From assembly GCA_018622675.1 (NCBI GenBank), contig CP076020.1:1-64000 (forward strand): 64,000 nucleotides of DNA, in the 5' to 3' direction. The notes beneath the pieces were generated by a model that worked only from the letters and a program-made list of their open reading frames with translations, was not told the origin of the DNA and did not search any database. Of the stretch, positions 1-8,244 are shown piece by piece. This stretch comes from Mycoplasmatota bacterium (GTDB lineage: Bacteria; Bacillota_I; Bacilli_A; Izemoplasmatales; Hujiaoplasmataceae). The position numbers and the translations under genes are program-made. Position 1 is the first letter of the stretch. Every line of letters starts with the position of its first letter.

Positions 1-661
1 AAATATTGCTAAAGCACATTTGTCTATAAAAAATGGTGGTTGGCAAAAAGAGTTTTCTAATGTTAATTTTGTTCCGCAGTTAAAAGGGAAAAAAATAGGG
101 ATAGCTGGTTTTGGATATATTGGTCAATTAGTAGCACAAAAACTTCAAGGCTGGGATTTAGAAGTCCTTGTTTATGATGCGTTTGTTGATGATGATACCA
201 TTATTGAAGCTGGATGTACTCCTGTTGATAAAGAAACTTTGTTTAAAGAATCAGATTTTATTAGTATACATTTAAGATTAGTTGAACCAACTAAAGGTTG
301 GGTAGATAAAAAACATTTAGATATGATGAAGGATACAGCATATCTGATTAATACTGGTAGAAGTGGTTTAATAGATATGGATTATTTGTATGAGATATTA
401 AACACGAATAAAATTGCTGGAGCTGGACTAGATGTTTTTGATGAAGAGCCATTGTCTGAAAACTCTAAATGGAAAAATTTAGATAATATCACTCTAACAA
501 CTCATATAGCTGGAACAACAACAGAAGTTTTAACTGGAAGTCCGTTTTTATTGTTCCAAGATATTGAAAGATTATTAAGTGGACAAAAAGCTAAATTTAT
601 TCTTAATCCTGAAGTATTGGATAATAAAGAATTTAGTGATTGGCTTAAAGGTATACAATAA
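1..661 (+). CDS. D-isomer-specific 2-hydroxyacid dehydrogenase (5' end outside window)
   Basis: NAD-dependent oxidoreductase of the phosphoglycerate dehydrogenase-like family, interconverting a 2-hydroxy acid and a 2-keto acid. The frame is open to the left edge, so the N-terminal part lies outside; the TTG at 20 is not a real start. Visible are the Rossmann motif GFGYIG about 35 residues in, the catalytic Arg in HLRLVEP, the acidic FDEEPL segment and the catalytic His in TTHIAG. The stop overlaps the aldolase ATG by one base, so it is translationally coupled to the acid-sugar cluster. The substrate cannot be read from sequence; context suggests a sugar acid or its phosphate. Confidence 0.85.
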   Translation, partial: NIAKAHLSIKNGGWQKEFSNVNFVPQLKGKKIGIAGFGYIGQLVAQKLQGWDLEVLVYDAFVDDDTIIEAGCTPVDKETLFKESDFISIHLRLVEPTKGWVDKKHLDMMKDTAYLINTGRSGLIDMDYLYEILNTNKIAGAGLDVFDEEPLSENSKWKNLDNITLTTHIAGTTTEVLTGSPFLLFQDIERLLSGQKAKFILNPEVLDNKEFSDWLKGIQ

Positions 662-1503
662 TGATAGTAAATCTTAACCCTTTATTAAAAGAGGCTAGAG
701 ACCATCACTATGCAGTTGGTGCTTTTAATGTATATAATTATGAAACAATTCATTCAGTGATTGAAGCGATTAAAGAAAGTAATACATCAGCAATCATTTC
801 TTTTGGTGAAAAATATTTATCAAATATGGAATTAAAAGAAGTTGTTAATCTTATCAGAACAATGACAACTGAGTTGGATCAAAAAGTTGGAATTCACTTA
901 GACCATTGCAAAAGTTTTGATGTGATTAAAAAAGCAATTGATGCAGGATTTACCTCAGTAATGATTGACGGATCACATCTGCCTTTTGAAGAAAACGTAG
1001 CAATTACTAAAGAAGTGGTAGACTATGCACATCAATTTAATGTGACTGTTGAAGCTGAACTTGGATCTTTATCATTAGGAAGTCATTCTAATGAAGATGA
1101 TGCAGAAGAAATATATACAGACCCAATGAAAGCAAGAGAATTTGTTTTGCAGACAAATGTCGATTGTTTAGCGGTATCAATTGGAACTGTTCATGGTTTA
1201 TATAAAGGTGAACCTCAAGTGAGTGTTGAACGTCTTATTGAAATTAAAGATCAAATTGACATACCTTTTGTTTTACATGGAGGTTCAGGCACACCATTAA
1301 AGACCATTCAAGAATGTATTATCAATGGTATTGCAAAAATAAATGTAAATACTGAAATTTCTAGTTCAATTGTCAAGGCTATTAGTGAGACTGTTTCTAA
1401 AAAGCCTGATACACATTTTTCTGTTTTATCTAATCAAGCAAAAGAAGCTGGTAAAAAAACAATTGTAAAATATATGGAGATGTTTAATAGTGTCAAACAA
1501 TAA
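661..1503 (+). CDS. Class II ketose-bisphosphate aldolase (FbaA/GatY-like)
   Basis: Zinc-dependent aldolase that cleaves or condenses DHAP with an aldehyde. At 280 residues it has the usual size of the GatY/KbaY/FbaA family. Zinc ligands are visible as HLDH, the His in GTVHGLYKG and the His in VLHGGSGTP; the phosphate-binding NVNTEI segment follows. It sits between the dehydrogenase and an FGGY kinase, with the kinase start overlapping its 3' end. Since PdxA2-type enzymes further down release DHAP, it could process a ketose phosphate made by the kinase or recycle DHAP. Whether it acts on fructose-1,6-bisphosphate or another sugar is not resolved. Confidence 0.87.
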   Translation: MIVNLNPLLKEARDHHYAVGAFNVYNYETIHSVIEAIKESNTSAIISFGEKYLSNMELKEVVNLIRTMTTELDQKVGIHLDHCKSFDVIKKAIDAGFTSVMIDGSHLPFEENVAITKEVVDYAHQFNVTVEAELGSLSLGSHSNEDDAEEIYTDPMKAREFVLQTNVDCLAVSIGTVHGLYKGEPQVSVERLIEIKDQIDIPFVLHGGSGTPLKTIQECIINGIAKINVNTEISSSIVKAISETVSKKPDTHFSVLSNQAKEAGKKTIVKYMEMFNSVKQ

Positions 1504-3019
1504 GAAACCAACCAATATTATAGTCATTGATGTTGGAACTCAAAGTTTAAAGTCAATATTATATAATGATTCAGGAGAAATACTTTTTGAATCTAATAGA
1601 CCTTATAGCCCTATATTTAAAGGCATCGAAGTTGAGCAAGATCCTAGAGACTGGAAAAACTCAGTTTTTGAAACTTTAAAAGAAGTCGGTGAATATGCTA
1701 AAGAAAATAATATTGATATTGAGTTAATTTCAGTGACGAGTCAAAGAGCTTCGATTATTCCAATAAATAAATATGGAAAAGTATTGTATAATGCCATAAC
1801 TTGGCAAGACAGAAGAAGTCATGAAATGCCAGGGAAAATTAGAAAGAAAATATCAATGAAAGATATTTACTTAAAAACAGGCTTAAGGTTAGATTCTTAC
1901 TTTTCTGCACCTAAAATTATGTGGTTAAAAGAAAATATGCCAGAGATTTATCAAGATGCTTATAAGATTATTGGGGTTCAAGATTATGTTTCTTATTTGT
2001 TAACAGGTAAGTTTGTTACAGACGCAACTCAAGCAGCTAGAACTTTATTAATGGATATTCATACATTTGCTTGGGATGAAGATTTAATTAGACTTTTTGG
2101 CATAAATAGGTCTAAATTATGTGATATTGTTTCACCAGGTACAATTATTGGGGAAATACATAATGAGATTGTTGAAAAAACAGGATTAAATGAAGGGATA
2201 AAAGTTTTATTAGCCGGTGGTGATCAACAGTGCGCCGCTGTGGGATTAAATGTATTAAGCGAAGGAACTTTGGAAGCTAATATAGGTACAGGATCTTTTA
2301 TTATTGCATATGCTAAAGAACCTGTCTTTGATGAAAATATGAGAGTGCTTTTGTCTGCAAGTGCAGTTCCTGGTAAATGGATTGTAGAGGCTGGCCTATT
2401 AACAAGTGGAAATATTTATGCTTGGTATAAAGATCAATTTTATAAAGAAAGTAATCAAAACTTTGATTTGATTAATAAGGAAGTCAATGAATCAGAACCT
2501 GGAGCTAAAGGTTTAGTATTAATTCCACATTTTAAAGGTAGTGCAGCGCCTTACTGGAATCCGCTATCTAAAGGGGTTTTCTTTAATGCGACTTTAGAAC
2601 ATAAACGCGGAGATTTTGCTAGAAGTATATTAGAGGGTATTGCTTTTGAAATGGCAGAGAATATCGATTTGATTGCTGATATGATTGGCTATGTCGATAT
2701 CATTCATGCGGCTGGAGGACTGACAAAGTTTCCGACATTTAACCAAATTCAATCTGATATATTTAATAAAGCAGTTTCAGTTTATGATTCAAGTGAAGCT
2801 ACTGCACTAGGTGCTTTAATATCATCTTTGGTAACCTTAAAGAAATACAATAGTTTTGAAGAAGCTTTTCAATCTTTAAGAGGAAAAAGTAATAAACAAA
2901 CATATCATTCATTACCTAAAAATGTATACGTATATTCAAGGATGTTAAGAGTAAAAAAACATTTATACCGTGCAATATATGATTCTCAGATACATGATTA
3001 TATGAATTTCGAAATATAA
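1490..3019 (+). CDS. FGGY-family carbohydrate kinase
   Basis: ATP-dependent sugar kinase of the xylulokinase/gluconokinase/glycerol kinase family, 509 residues, full length. The N-terminal phosphate-binding motif IDVGTQSLKS, the mid-protein GGDQQCAAVG segment and the C-terminal AAGGLTKFPTFNQIQSD segment are characteristic. The GTG at 1490 overlaps the aldolase stop by 14 bases and has GGAG about ten bases upstream. It probably phosphorylates the ketose or polyol that the adjacent aldolase then cleaves. Substrate specificity (xylulose, erythrulose, gluconate and so on) cannot be assigned by reading. Confidence 0.87.
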   Translation: MSNNKKPTNIIVIDVGTQSLKSILYNDSGEILFESNRPYSPIFKGIEVEQDPRDWKNSVFETLKEVGEYAKENNIDIELISVTSQRASIIPINKYGKVLYNAITWQDRRSHEMPGKIRKKISMKDIYLKTGLRLDSYFSAPKIMWLKENMPEIYQDAYKIIGVQDYVSYLLTGKFVTDATQAARTLLMDIHTFAWDEDLIRLFGINRSKLCDIVSPGTIIGEIHNEIVEKTGLNEGIKVLLAGGDQQCAAVGLNVLSEGTLEANIGTGSFIIAYAKEPVFDENMRVLLSASAVPGKWIVEAGLLTSGNIYAWYKDQFYKESNQNFDLINKEVNESEPGAKGLVLIPHFKGSAAPYWNPLSKGVFFNATLEHKRGDFARSILEGIAFEMAENIDLIADMIGYVDIIHAAGGLTKFPTFNQIQSDIFNKAVSVYDSSEATALGALISSLVTLKKYNSFEEAFQSLRGKSNKQTYHSLPKNVYVYSRMLRVKKHLYRAIYDSQIHDYMNFEI

Positions 3020-3100
3020 AAATTAATGCATTATTAGGAATGCTTAATGATAGTGGTTTTATTTTGGACCACATAAAAAAATACAAGGAGGAAAATAAAC

Positions 3101-4504
3101 ATGTTTAACCCGGTTTTATGGACAGTTGATCCTGGACAAATGTTAATTGGTTTAGCTGTCGGAGTTGTTATTTTAGTTATTCTAGTTACAATGACTAAAA
3201 TCCCAACATTTATTTCTATTTTAATAGCTGCTATGTTAGTGGCGATGATCGGTGGAGTTCCTGGTGGAGAGATTCCTGGAATTATAGCCGCTGGTTTTGG
3301 AGGAACATTAGGAACTATTGGTATCATTATTGGTTTCGGTGTTGTGATGGGCCAAATATTTGAGGTTTCAGGAGCTGCTGAAAAAATGGCAAGAATCTTC
3401 ATTAAATTATTTGGTAAAGGTAGAGAAAGTTTAGCATTAACTTTAACTGGTTTTATAGTTTCTATTCCTATTTTTTGTGATTCTGCTTTTGTTATTCTAT
3501 TTCCTATTTCAAAAGCAATATCACAAAAAACTAGAAAGAACTTAGTTGTTTTATCAGGAGCATTGGCAATGGGTCTTGTGATTACTCATACAATGGTTCC
3601 GCCAACTCCAGGACCTTTAGCTGTTGCATCTGAATTTGGTGCTAACTTGGGTATTATGATTTTAATGGGATTATTAGTTGCTATACCTATGACAGTTGCT
3701 GGTTTATTCTACATTAAATGGGTTGGAAAAAATATTATTGTTATTCCAGATGAAGACGGTGTTCCACGCAGATTAGATGTTGCTGGTGAAACAGTTGTTG
3801 ATTTTGACATCAATGATGGTAAGGATAAAGACCTACCTAGTGGTTGGTTAGCATTTGGGCCAATTTTTATTCCGATTATCTTAATTGTTATTAAACAAAT
3901 TGTTGAAGCAATTACACCATTAACTGGATTTTTCGGTCAAGCTTTAGCCTTTATTGGGCATCCGATTCCAGCTGTTGCAGTAGGTGTGCTTATTGCGATT
4001 TATGGTCTTGGTAGAAGAGTTAATAAAGATGAACTTGTTGAACATATGCACGCAGGTATCAAACAAGCATCATTAATCTTATTGGTTACTGGAGCTGGTG
4101 GAGCGCTTGGTCAAGTAATTAAAACTACGGGCGTTGGTGATACCATTGCTAATCAAATCGTTCAATGGGGAATTCCTGTAATTTTATTACCTTTCTTGAT
4201 TGCTACAATTATTAGATTTATTCAAGGATCAGGAACTGTTGCTTTAGTAACTGCAGCGTCTATTTCAGCGCCGATTGTATTGGCAGCTGGTGGTTCACCT
4301 GTATTTGGTGCTTTGGCAGCTATGGTTGGTGGAGTATTCTTTGGATACTTTAATGATTCTTACTTCCATGTAGTTAATAGATCAATTGGTATTCAAGATT
4401 CTAAGAGCCAACTTAAGTTTTGGTCAGGAGCTACTACAGCGGCATGGGCTGCTGGCTTTATAGCTGTATTAATCTTAAATCTTTTCCTAGGTAACGTAAT
4501 GTAA
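3101..4504 (+). CDS. GntP-family acid-sugar permease
   Basis: Integral membrane transporter of the gluconate:H+ symporter (GntP) family, 467 residues with about a dozen hydrophobic segments. Family hallmarks include SIPIFCDSAFVILFP, the THTMVPPTPGPLAVA loop (about residue 165) and the C-terminal GYFNDSYFHVV. AAGGAGG lies just ahead of the ATG. An 81-bp gap separates it from the kinase, with no obvious terminator, so it probably belongs to the same transcript. Alongside a DUF1537 kinase and a PdxA2-type enzyme, the likely cargo is a four-carbon acid such as threonate or erythronate. Confidence 0.9.
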   Translation: MFNPVLWTVDPGQMLIGLAVGVVILVILVTMTKIPTFISILIAAMLVAMIGGVPGGEIPGIIAAGFGGTLGTIGIIIGFGVVMGQIFEVSGAAEKMARIFIKLFGKGRESLALTLTGFIVSIPIFCDSAFVILFPISKAISQKTRKNLVVLSGALAMGLVITHTMVPPTPGPLAVASEFGANLGIMILMGLLVAIPMTVAGLFYIKWVGKNIIVIPDEDGVPRRLDVAGETVVDFDINDGKDKDLPSGWLAFGPIFIPIILIVIKQIVEAITPLTGFFGQALAFIGHPIPAVAVGVLIAIYGLGRRVNKDELVEHMHAGIKQASLILLVTGAGGALGQVIKTTGVGDTIANQIVQWGIPVILLPFLIATIIRFIQGSGTVALVTAASISAPIVLAAGGSPVFGALAAMVGGVFFGYFNDSYFHVVNRSIGIQDSKSQLKFWSGATTAAWAAGFIAVLILNLFLGNVM

Positions 4505-4511
4505 TATACTT

Positions 4512-4556
4512 AAAATTCTCGCAATGCTTTAACTTTAAGTATTGCGAGAAAATTTT
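4512..4556 (+). terminator. Intrinsic terminator after gntP
   Basis: A 10-bp stem TTCTCGCAAT (4516-4525) pairs perfectly with ATTGCGAGAA (4541-4550), extended inward by CTT/AAG, and is followed by AATTTT. It separates the permease transcript from the DeoR unit. Confidence 0.8.
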
Positions 4557-4587
4557 AAGAAAACCTTTTAATAAATTGTTTTAGCTC

Positions 4588-4633
4588 TTATATAATGTTA
4601 AAATATAAACGCACATAAAATAACATTATATAA
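4588..4633 (+). promoter_or_regulatory. Promoter with perfect 13-bp inverted repeat, probable DeoR operator
   Basis: TTATATAATGTTA (4588-4600) is repeated inverted as TAACATTATATAA (4621-4633) with a 20-base spacer. The left arm contains the -10 hexamer TATAAT (4591-4596) and the right arm falls between the expected start point and the ribosome binding site. This is what an autoregulatory operator for the DeoR protein encoded 20 bases downstream would look like. Confidence 0.7.
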
Positions 4634-4652
4634 CAAAAGGTGAGGTCTAAAT

Positions 4653-5453
4653 ATGGTAACGAATCAAAGACAAGTAATGATCATTGAATTATTAAATGAA
4701 AAAGGAAGCGTAAATGTAGAAGAATTAGCTAAAATTTTTAATGTATCCAAAATGACTGTAAGACGTGATTTGGATTCTTTACAAGAAGCTAATTTATTAC
4801 AAAGGACACATGGTGGAGCTATTCTCAATAAAGTTTTATTGCATGAGATGGCATATACAGAAAAAGCAGAAGAAAATGCTTATGTTAAGAGGTGTATTGC
4901 CACACGTGCGATTGAATATGTTAAAAAGAACATGACCATTTTTTTAGATGCTGGAACCACTACCTATGAAATAGCTAGACGTTTACCTAAAAGAGGAATT
5001 AGGATTATTACAAATGATTTACGTATTGCATCTTTATTGATGAGCACTGATAACGAAATCATTATATTAGGTGGAACAGTGTTAAAAGAAACAGGAAGTG
5101 TAACTGACCATTATGCACAATATATGTTAAGGTCTTTACATATAGACTTATCTTTTTTAGGAACATCATCGGTAGATCATCATTATTATTTATGTACACC
5201 TGAAAAAGATAGACAAGCTATTAAACAAACAGCACATGAAACTTCGAAAAAAAATATTCTTGTGGTTGATTCATCAAAATTTTTTAGTAGCTCTTTATAT
5301 AAAATTTTACCTGTGAATACTTTTGATGTAGTTATTTCAGATTTATCACCAAATAATTTAGACTTTAGTCTATTAGATAATATTGAATATGTACATGCCA
5401 AATGTAAAGAAAATGAGGTTGAAAAGGATGATAAAAACACTACTAGTATGTGA
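4653..5453 (+). CDS. DeoR-family transcriptional regulator
   Basis: Sugar-phosphate-responsive repressor of 266 residues. The N-terminal winged helix-turn-helix spans about residues 6-58, with the signature SKMTVRRDLDSL and THGGAIL. The C-terminal DeoRC effector domain shows DAGTTTYEIA, IITNDLRIA and GGTVLKETGS. A strong AGGTGAGG site precedes the ATG. It overlaps the DUF1537 kinase gene by 26 bases. Its own promoter carries a perfect inverted repeat, pointing to autorepression of this operon half; the ligand is probably a phosphorylated intermediate of the acid-sugar pathway (inference). Confidence 0.92.
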   Translation: MVTNQRQVMIIELLNEKGSVNVEELAKIFNVSKMTVRRDLDSLQEANLLQRTHGGAILNKVLLHEMAYTEKAEENAYVKRCIATRAIEYVKKNMTIFLDAGTTTYEIARRLPKRGIRIITNDLRIASLLMSTDNEIIILGGTVLKETGSVTDHYAQYMLRSLHIDLSFLGTSSVDHHYYLCTPEKDRQAIKQTAHETSKKNILVVDSSKFFSSSLYKILPVNTFDVVISDLSPNNLDFSLLDNIEYVHAKCKENEVEKDDKNTTSM

Positions 5454-6708
5454 TGATTCTACAGGTGCTAATGCAAGTGGGATATTACTTAAAAACTTAA
5501 AATTAAGAACATTAAGTATCATTCACCATAAAAATGCTAAGTTTCCTAGTGATTATGATGCTATTTCAGTATCGACCGATAGTCGTGGAGTAGATTCAGA
5601 AACTGCATATAAAAGAGTGGATTTTGTATTAAATAAATTTAAAAATAATAAGATAGATATCATTAATAAAAGAGTGGATAGTACTTTGCGTGGAAATATT
5701 GGTAGTGAACTGAACGCTTTTTATAACATGTTTCCAAACAAAAAAATTGCAATTGTTCCTAGTTATCCAAACTCTAATAGAGTATGTGTTAATGGATTAG
5801 TCTATGTATCAGGAGTACCTTTAGAAAATTCTGATGTAGCAAAAGATCCAAAGATGCCTATTTTTTCATCTAATGCCAAGACTTTATTTGATAAGCAATT
5901 TCTTGGAAGCATTGATAATGTATACACTCATGAATATCATTGTTTAGATGATTTAAAAGAAACCATAATTAATAAATATAAAGAAAATGATGCATTAATA
6001 TTTGACGCTGAAACAAACGAACATGTTGAAATCATCGCGAAAGCATTGATTGAAGCAAATATCGATGTGATTACAGTTGATCCAGGATATTTTACTTATG
6101 TTTATACAAAACAATATATATTAAATAAAACAAATACAATTCATAGATATGTTTATTTAGTTGGAAGTGTTACTGATACAACTTATATGCAATTAAATCA
6201 TATAAAAGCAAATGAAGAATTTATGATTGTTCCTATAGATGCAAATCAATTATTAAATGATGAAAATATTCATTCAATCATTCAGGATATAGTGAGTGAA
6301 ATTAAAAAGAGTCATCAAAGACATATTGTGATAACCACTACAGATCCTAAATCACGTATTATTCTTAATTTACAAAACATTGCGTTAAACTTAAAAACAG
6401 ATGTTGACCAAGTATCAAAAATCATTAACCAAAACTTATCAAAAATACTGAACGCAATTTTAGATGAAATTGATGGAGTATCAGGTGTTTTTGGAAGTGG
6501 TGGAGATACTGCACTTAGTTTTTTAGAGTTTAATGACGCTTATGGAATCGAACTTTTTAATGAAGTTATTCCATTGTGTGTATATGGAAAAGTAGTAGGG
6601 GGAAAATACGATGGATTACCAATCATTACCAAAGGTGGGATGATTGGAGATCAAAATGCTTATATTTTAGTAAAAAAATTCTTTGAGGAGGAATTAAATT
6701 ATGACTAA
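5428..6708 (+). CDS. Four-carbon acid-sugar kinase, DUF1537 family (OtnK/DtnK-like)
   Basis: ATP-dependent kinase that phosphorylates acid sugars such as D-threonate or D-erythronate at O4. The frame could open at 5383, but MIKTLLVCDDSTGAN at 5428 has GAGG nine bases upstream and matches the family N-terminus (conserved DDSTGA). The mid-protein segment INKRVDSTLRGNIG and the C-terminal VFGSGGDTALSFL and GGMIGD glycine-rich nucleotide-binding segments are family features. It overlaps deoR and the PdxA-like gene, so the three are coupled. In characterised pathways DUF1537 kinases pair with PdxA2 dehydrogenases, as here. Confidence 0.88.
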   Translation: MIKTLLVCDDSTGANASGILLKNLKLRTLSIIHHKNAKFPSDYDAISVSTDSRGVDSETAYKRVDFVLNKFKNNKIDIINKRVDSTLRGNIGSELNAFYNMFPNKKIAIVPSYPNSNRVCVNGLVYVSGVPLENSDVAKDPKMPIFSSNAKTLFDKQFLGSIDNVYTHEYHCLDDLKETIINKYKENDALIFDAETNEHVEIIAKALIEANIDVITVDPGYFTYVYTKQYILNKTNTIHRYVYLVGSVTDTTYMQLNHIKANEEFMIVPIDANQLLNDENIHSIIQDIVSEIKKSHQRHIVITTTDPKSRIILNLQNIALNLKTDVDQVSKIINQNLSKILNAILDEIDGVSGVFGSGGDTALSFLEFNDAYGIELFNEVIPLCVYGKVVGGKYDGLPIITKGGMIGDQNAYILVKKFFEEELNYD

Positions 6709-7705
6709 ACCTATTATAGGAGTCCCGATTGGGGATCCAGCTGGAATTGGTCCGGAAATTGCTTTAAAATCATTTTTAAATAAAGAATTATTAAAGGATA
6801 CTAATTTTGTTTTAATTGGTGATGAATCTGTTTTGAAACATATGATCGACTTATATGCGTTACCATTAACTATGAACGTCATCACGACAATTAAAAATGC
6901 TGACTTTAGTGAAAATGTTGTGAATGTATTTCATGTTGGTAATATAGATATGAATAAATTAGAAATTGGTAAAGTGGATGCTATGTGTGGTCAAGCAGCA
7001 TTTGACTACATAAAACATTCTGTTGAATTAGCTGATTCTGGACAAATTGATGCTATAGCGACAACACCAATAAATAAAGAATCATTAAAAGCGGCGGGTG
7101 TTCCATTTATTGGTCACACCGAAATATTTGCTTCTTTATCACATACAGATGATCCATTAACGATGTTTGAAATTGAAAAACTTAGAGTATTTTTCTTGTC
7201 AAGACACGTTTCTTTAAAAGAAGCTATTGAAATGGTTAAGCAAGAAAGATTAGAAGATTATATTAAAAGAAGTATCGAAGCCTTAAAGAGACTAGGGGTG
7301 GAAGGTACTTTAGCTGTTGCGGGATTAAATCCACATTCAGGAGAACATGGTCTTTTTGGAAGAGAAGAAATGGATGAAATTATCCCTGCTATTCAAGCAA
7401 TGCAAGATAAAGGCTATGATGTTATAGGTCCAGTACCTGCAGATTCTATTTTTGCTATAGGTTTATCTGGTAAGTGGGCTGCAATTTTATCTTTATATCA
7501 TGATCAAGGTCATATAGCCACAAAAACATATGATTTTCATAAAACAATATCTATTACAAATGGGATGCCGTTTTTAAGAACTTCAGTAGATCATGGTACA
7601 GCCATGGATATAGCTGGTAAAAATATCGCTAATGAAATATCAATGGTAGAAGCTATAAAATTAGCAGCTAAGTATTCACCATATTTCACGAAGAAAAACC
7701 AATAA
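6701..7705 (+). CDS. PdxA-type dehydrogenase (PdxA2, acid-sugar-4-phosphate dehydrogenase)
   Basis: Oxidative decarboxylase of the PdxA family, 334 residues. It carries IGDPAGIGPEIALKS near the N-terminus, the metal-binding FIGHTEIFA (His), the LSLYHDQGHIATK segment (His) and the C-terminal RTSVDHGTAMDIAGK. PdxA makes pyridoxine precursors, but paralogues next to DUF1537 kinases convert 4-phospho-threonate or -erythronate to DHAP and CO2. No other pyridoxal genes are nearby, so the catabolic PdxA2 role is preferred. The start overlaps the kinase stop by eight bases. Confidence 0.88.
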   Translation: MTKPIIGVPIGDPAGIGPEIALKSFLNKELLKDTNFVLIGDESVLKHMIDLYALPLTMNVITTIKNADFSENVVNVFHVGNIDMNKLEIGKVDAMCGQAAFDYIKHSVELADSGQIDAIATTPINKESLKAAGVPFIGHTEIFASLSHTDDPLTMFEIEKLRVFFLSRHVSLKEAIEMVKQERLEDYIKRSIEALKRLGVEGTLAVAGLNPHSGEHGLFGREEMDEIIPAIQAMQDKGYDVIGPVPADSIFAIGLSGKWAAILSLYHDQGHIATKTYDFHKTISITNGMPFLRTSVDHGTAMDIAGKNIANEISMVEAIKLAAKYSPYFTKKNQ

Positions 7706-7778
7706 GTAACTGACCATTTAATTAATTTGTTTAGTAATACGATGAAATTTGGCTAAAAATCAAATAAATTTGTAATTT

Positions 7779-7820
7779 ACAATATCTCTTGCTTGATAAA
7801 AAATGATATTGTGTTATAAT
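7779..7820 (+). promoter_or_regulatory. Promoter of the S1-domain gene with an 8-bp dyad
   Basis: TTGATA (7793-7798) and TATAAT (7815-7820) are spaced by 16 bases. ACAATATC (7779-7786) and GATATTGT (7805-7812) form a perfect inverted repeat flanking the -35 and abutting the -10. It could be an operator or the remnant of an upstream terminator hairpin; there is no T-run. Confidence 0.45.
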
Positions 7821-7849
7821 ATTATCAGTTTCTTTGAGGGGTGTTAATT

Positions 7850-8179
7850 ATGAATAAAGGAGACATCGTCAAAGGTCGTATTACTAATATTAAATCTTAC
7901 GGTGCTTTTGTTAAAGTTGAAGACAAATATGATGGTTTAATCCACATATCTGAAGTTAGCGATGGTTATGTAAGAAATATTGAAGACTATCTTACTGTAG
8001 GAGATGAAGTAACTGTTGAAGTTATCAAAGTTGAAGGTGACAAAATAAGTTTCAGTTATAAAAGTCAAAATAAGACCGGACGTAAAAAAAGAGAATCTAC
8101 AGAACTAAAAACTGGATTCAGACCATTGGAAGATGAACTAAAGGCCTGGGTTGACAAGTATCAAAAAGACGACGAATAA
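7850..8179 (+). CDS. S1 RNA-binding domain protein (YugI/CvfD-like)
   Basis: Small RNA-binding protein of 109 residues with a single S1 domain at about residues 3-72 (GDIVKGRITNIKSYGAFVKV, then DGLIHISEVSDGYV), followed by a basic, then acidic, tail. This matches the general-stress-protein-13 (YugI/CvfD) group, which associates with ribosomes in Firmicutes. A GTG at 7841 is in frame, but GAGGGG at 7836-7841 lies at ideal distance from the ATG at 7850. A short hairpin with T-run follows at 8169-8196 and pgi has its own promoter. Confidence 0.85.
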   Translation: MNKGDIVKGRITNIKSYGAFVKVEDKYDGLIHISEVSDGYVRNIEDYLTVGDEVTVEVIKVEGDKISFSYKSQNKTGRKKRESTELKTGFRPLEDELKAWVDKYQKDDE

Positions 8180-8195
8180 TTTCGTTGTTTTTTAT

Positions 8196-8222
8196 TTGAC
8201 AATTAACATAAATTGATATAAT
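8196..8222 (+). promoter_or_regulatory. Promoter of pgi
   Basis: TTGACA at 8196-8201 and TATAAT at 8217-8222 with a 15-base spacer; TGA directly ahead of TATAAT makes an extended -10. The pgi ATG follows at 8245 behind GGAGGG. Confidence 0.6.
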
Positions 8223-8244
8223 CTAAAAATTGGAGGGAATCTAA

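Noticed and set aside
3034-3402. Minus-strand reading frame opposite gntP
   Set aside because: It is the mirror of a well-supported transporter gene, low complexity (Pro/Ile-rich), and has no own ribosome binding site.
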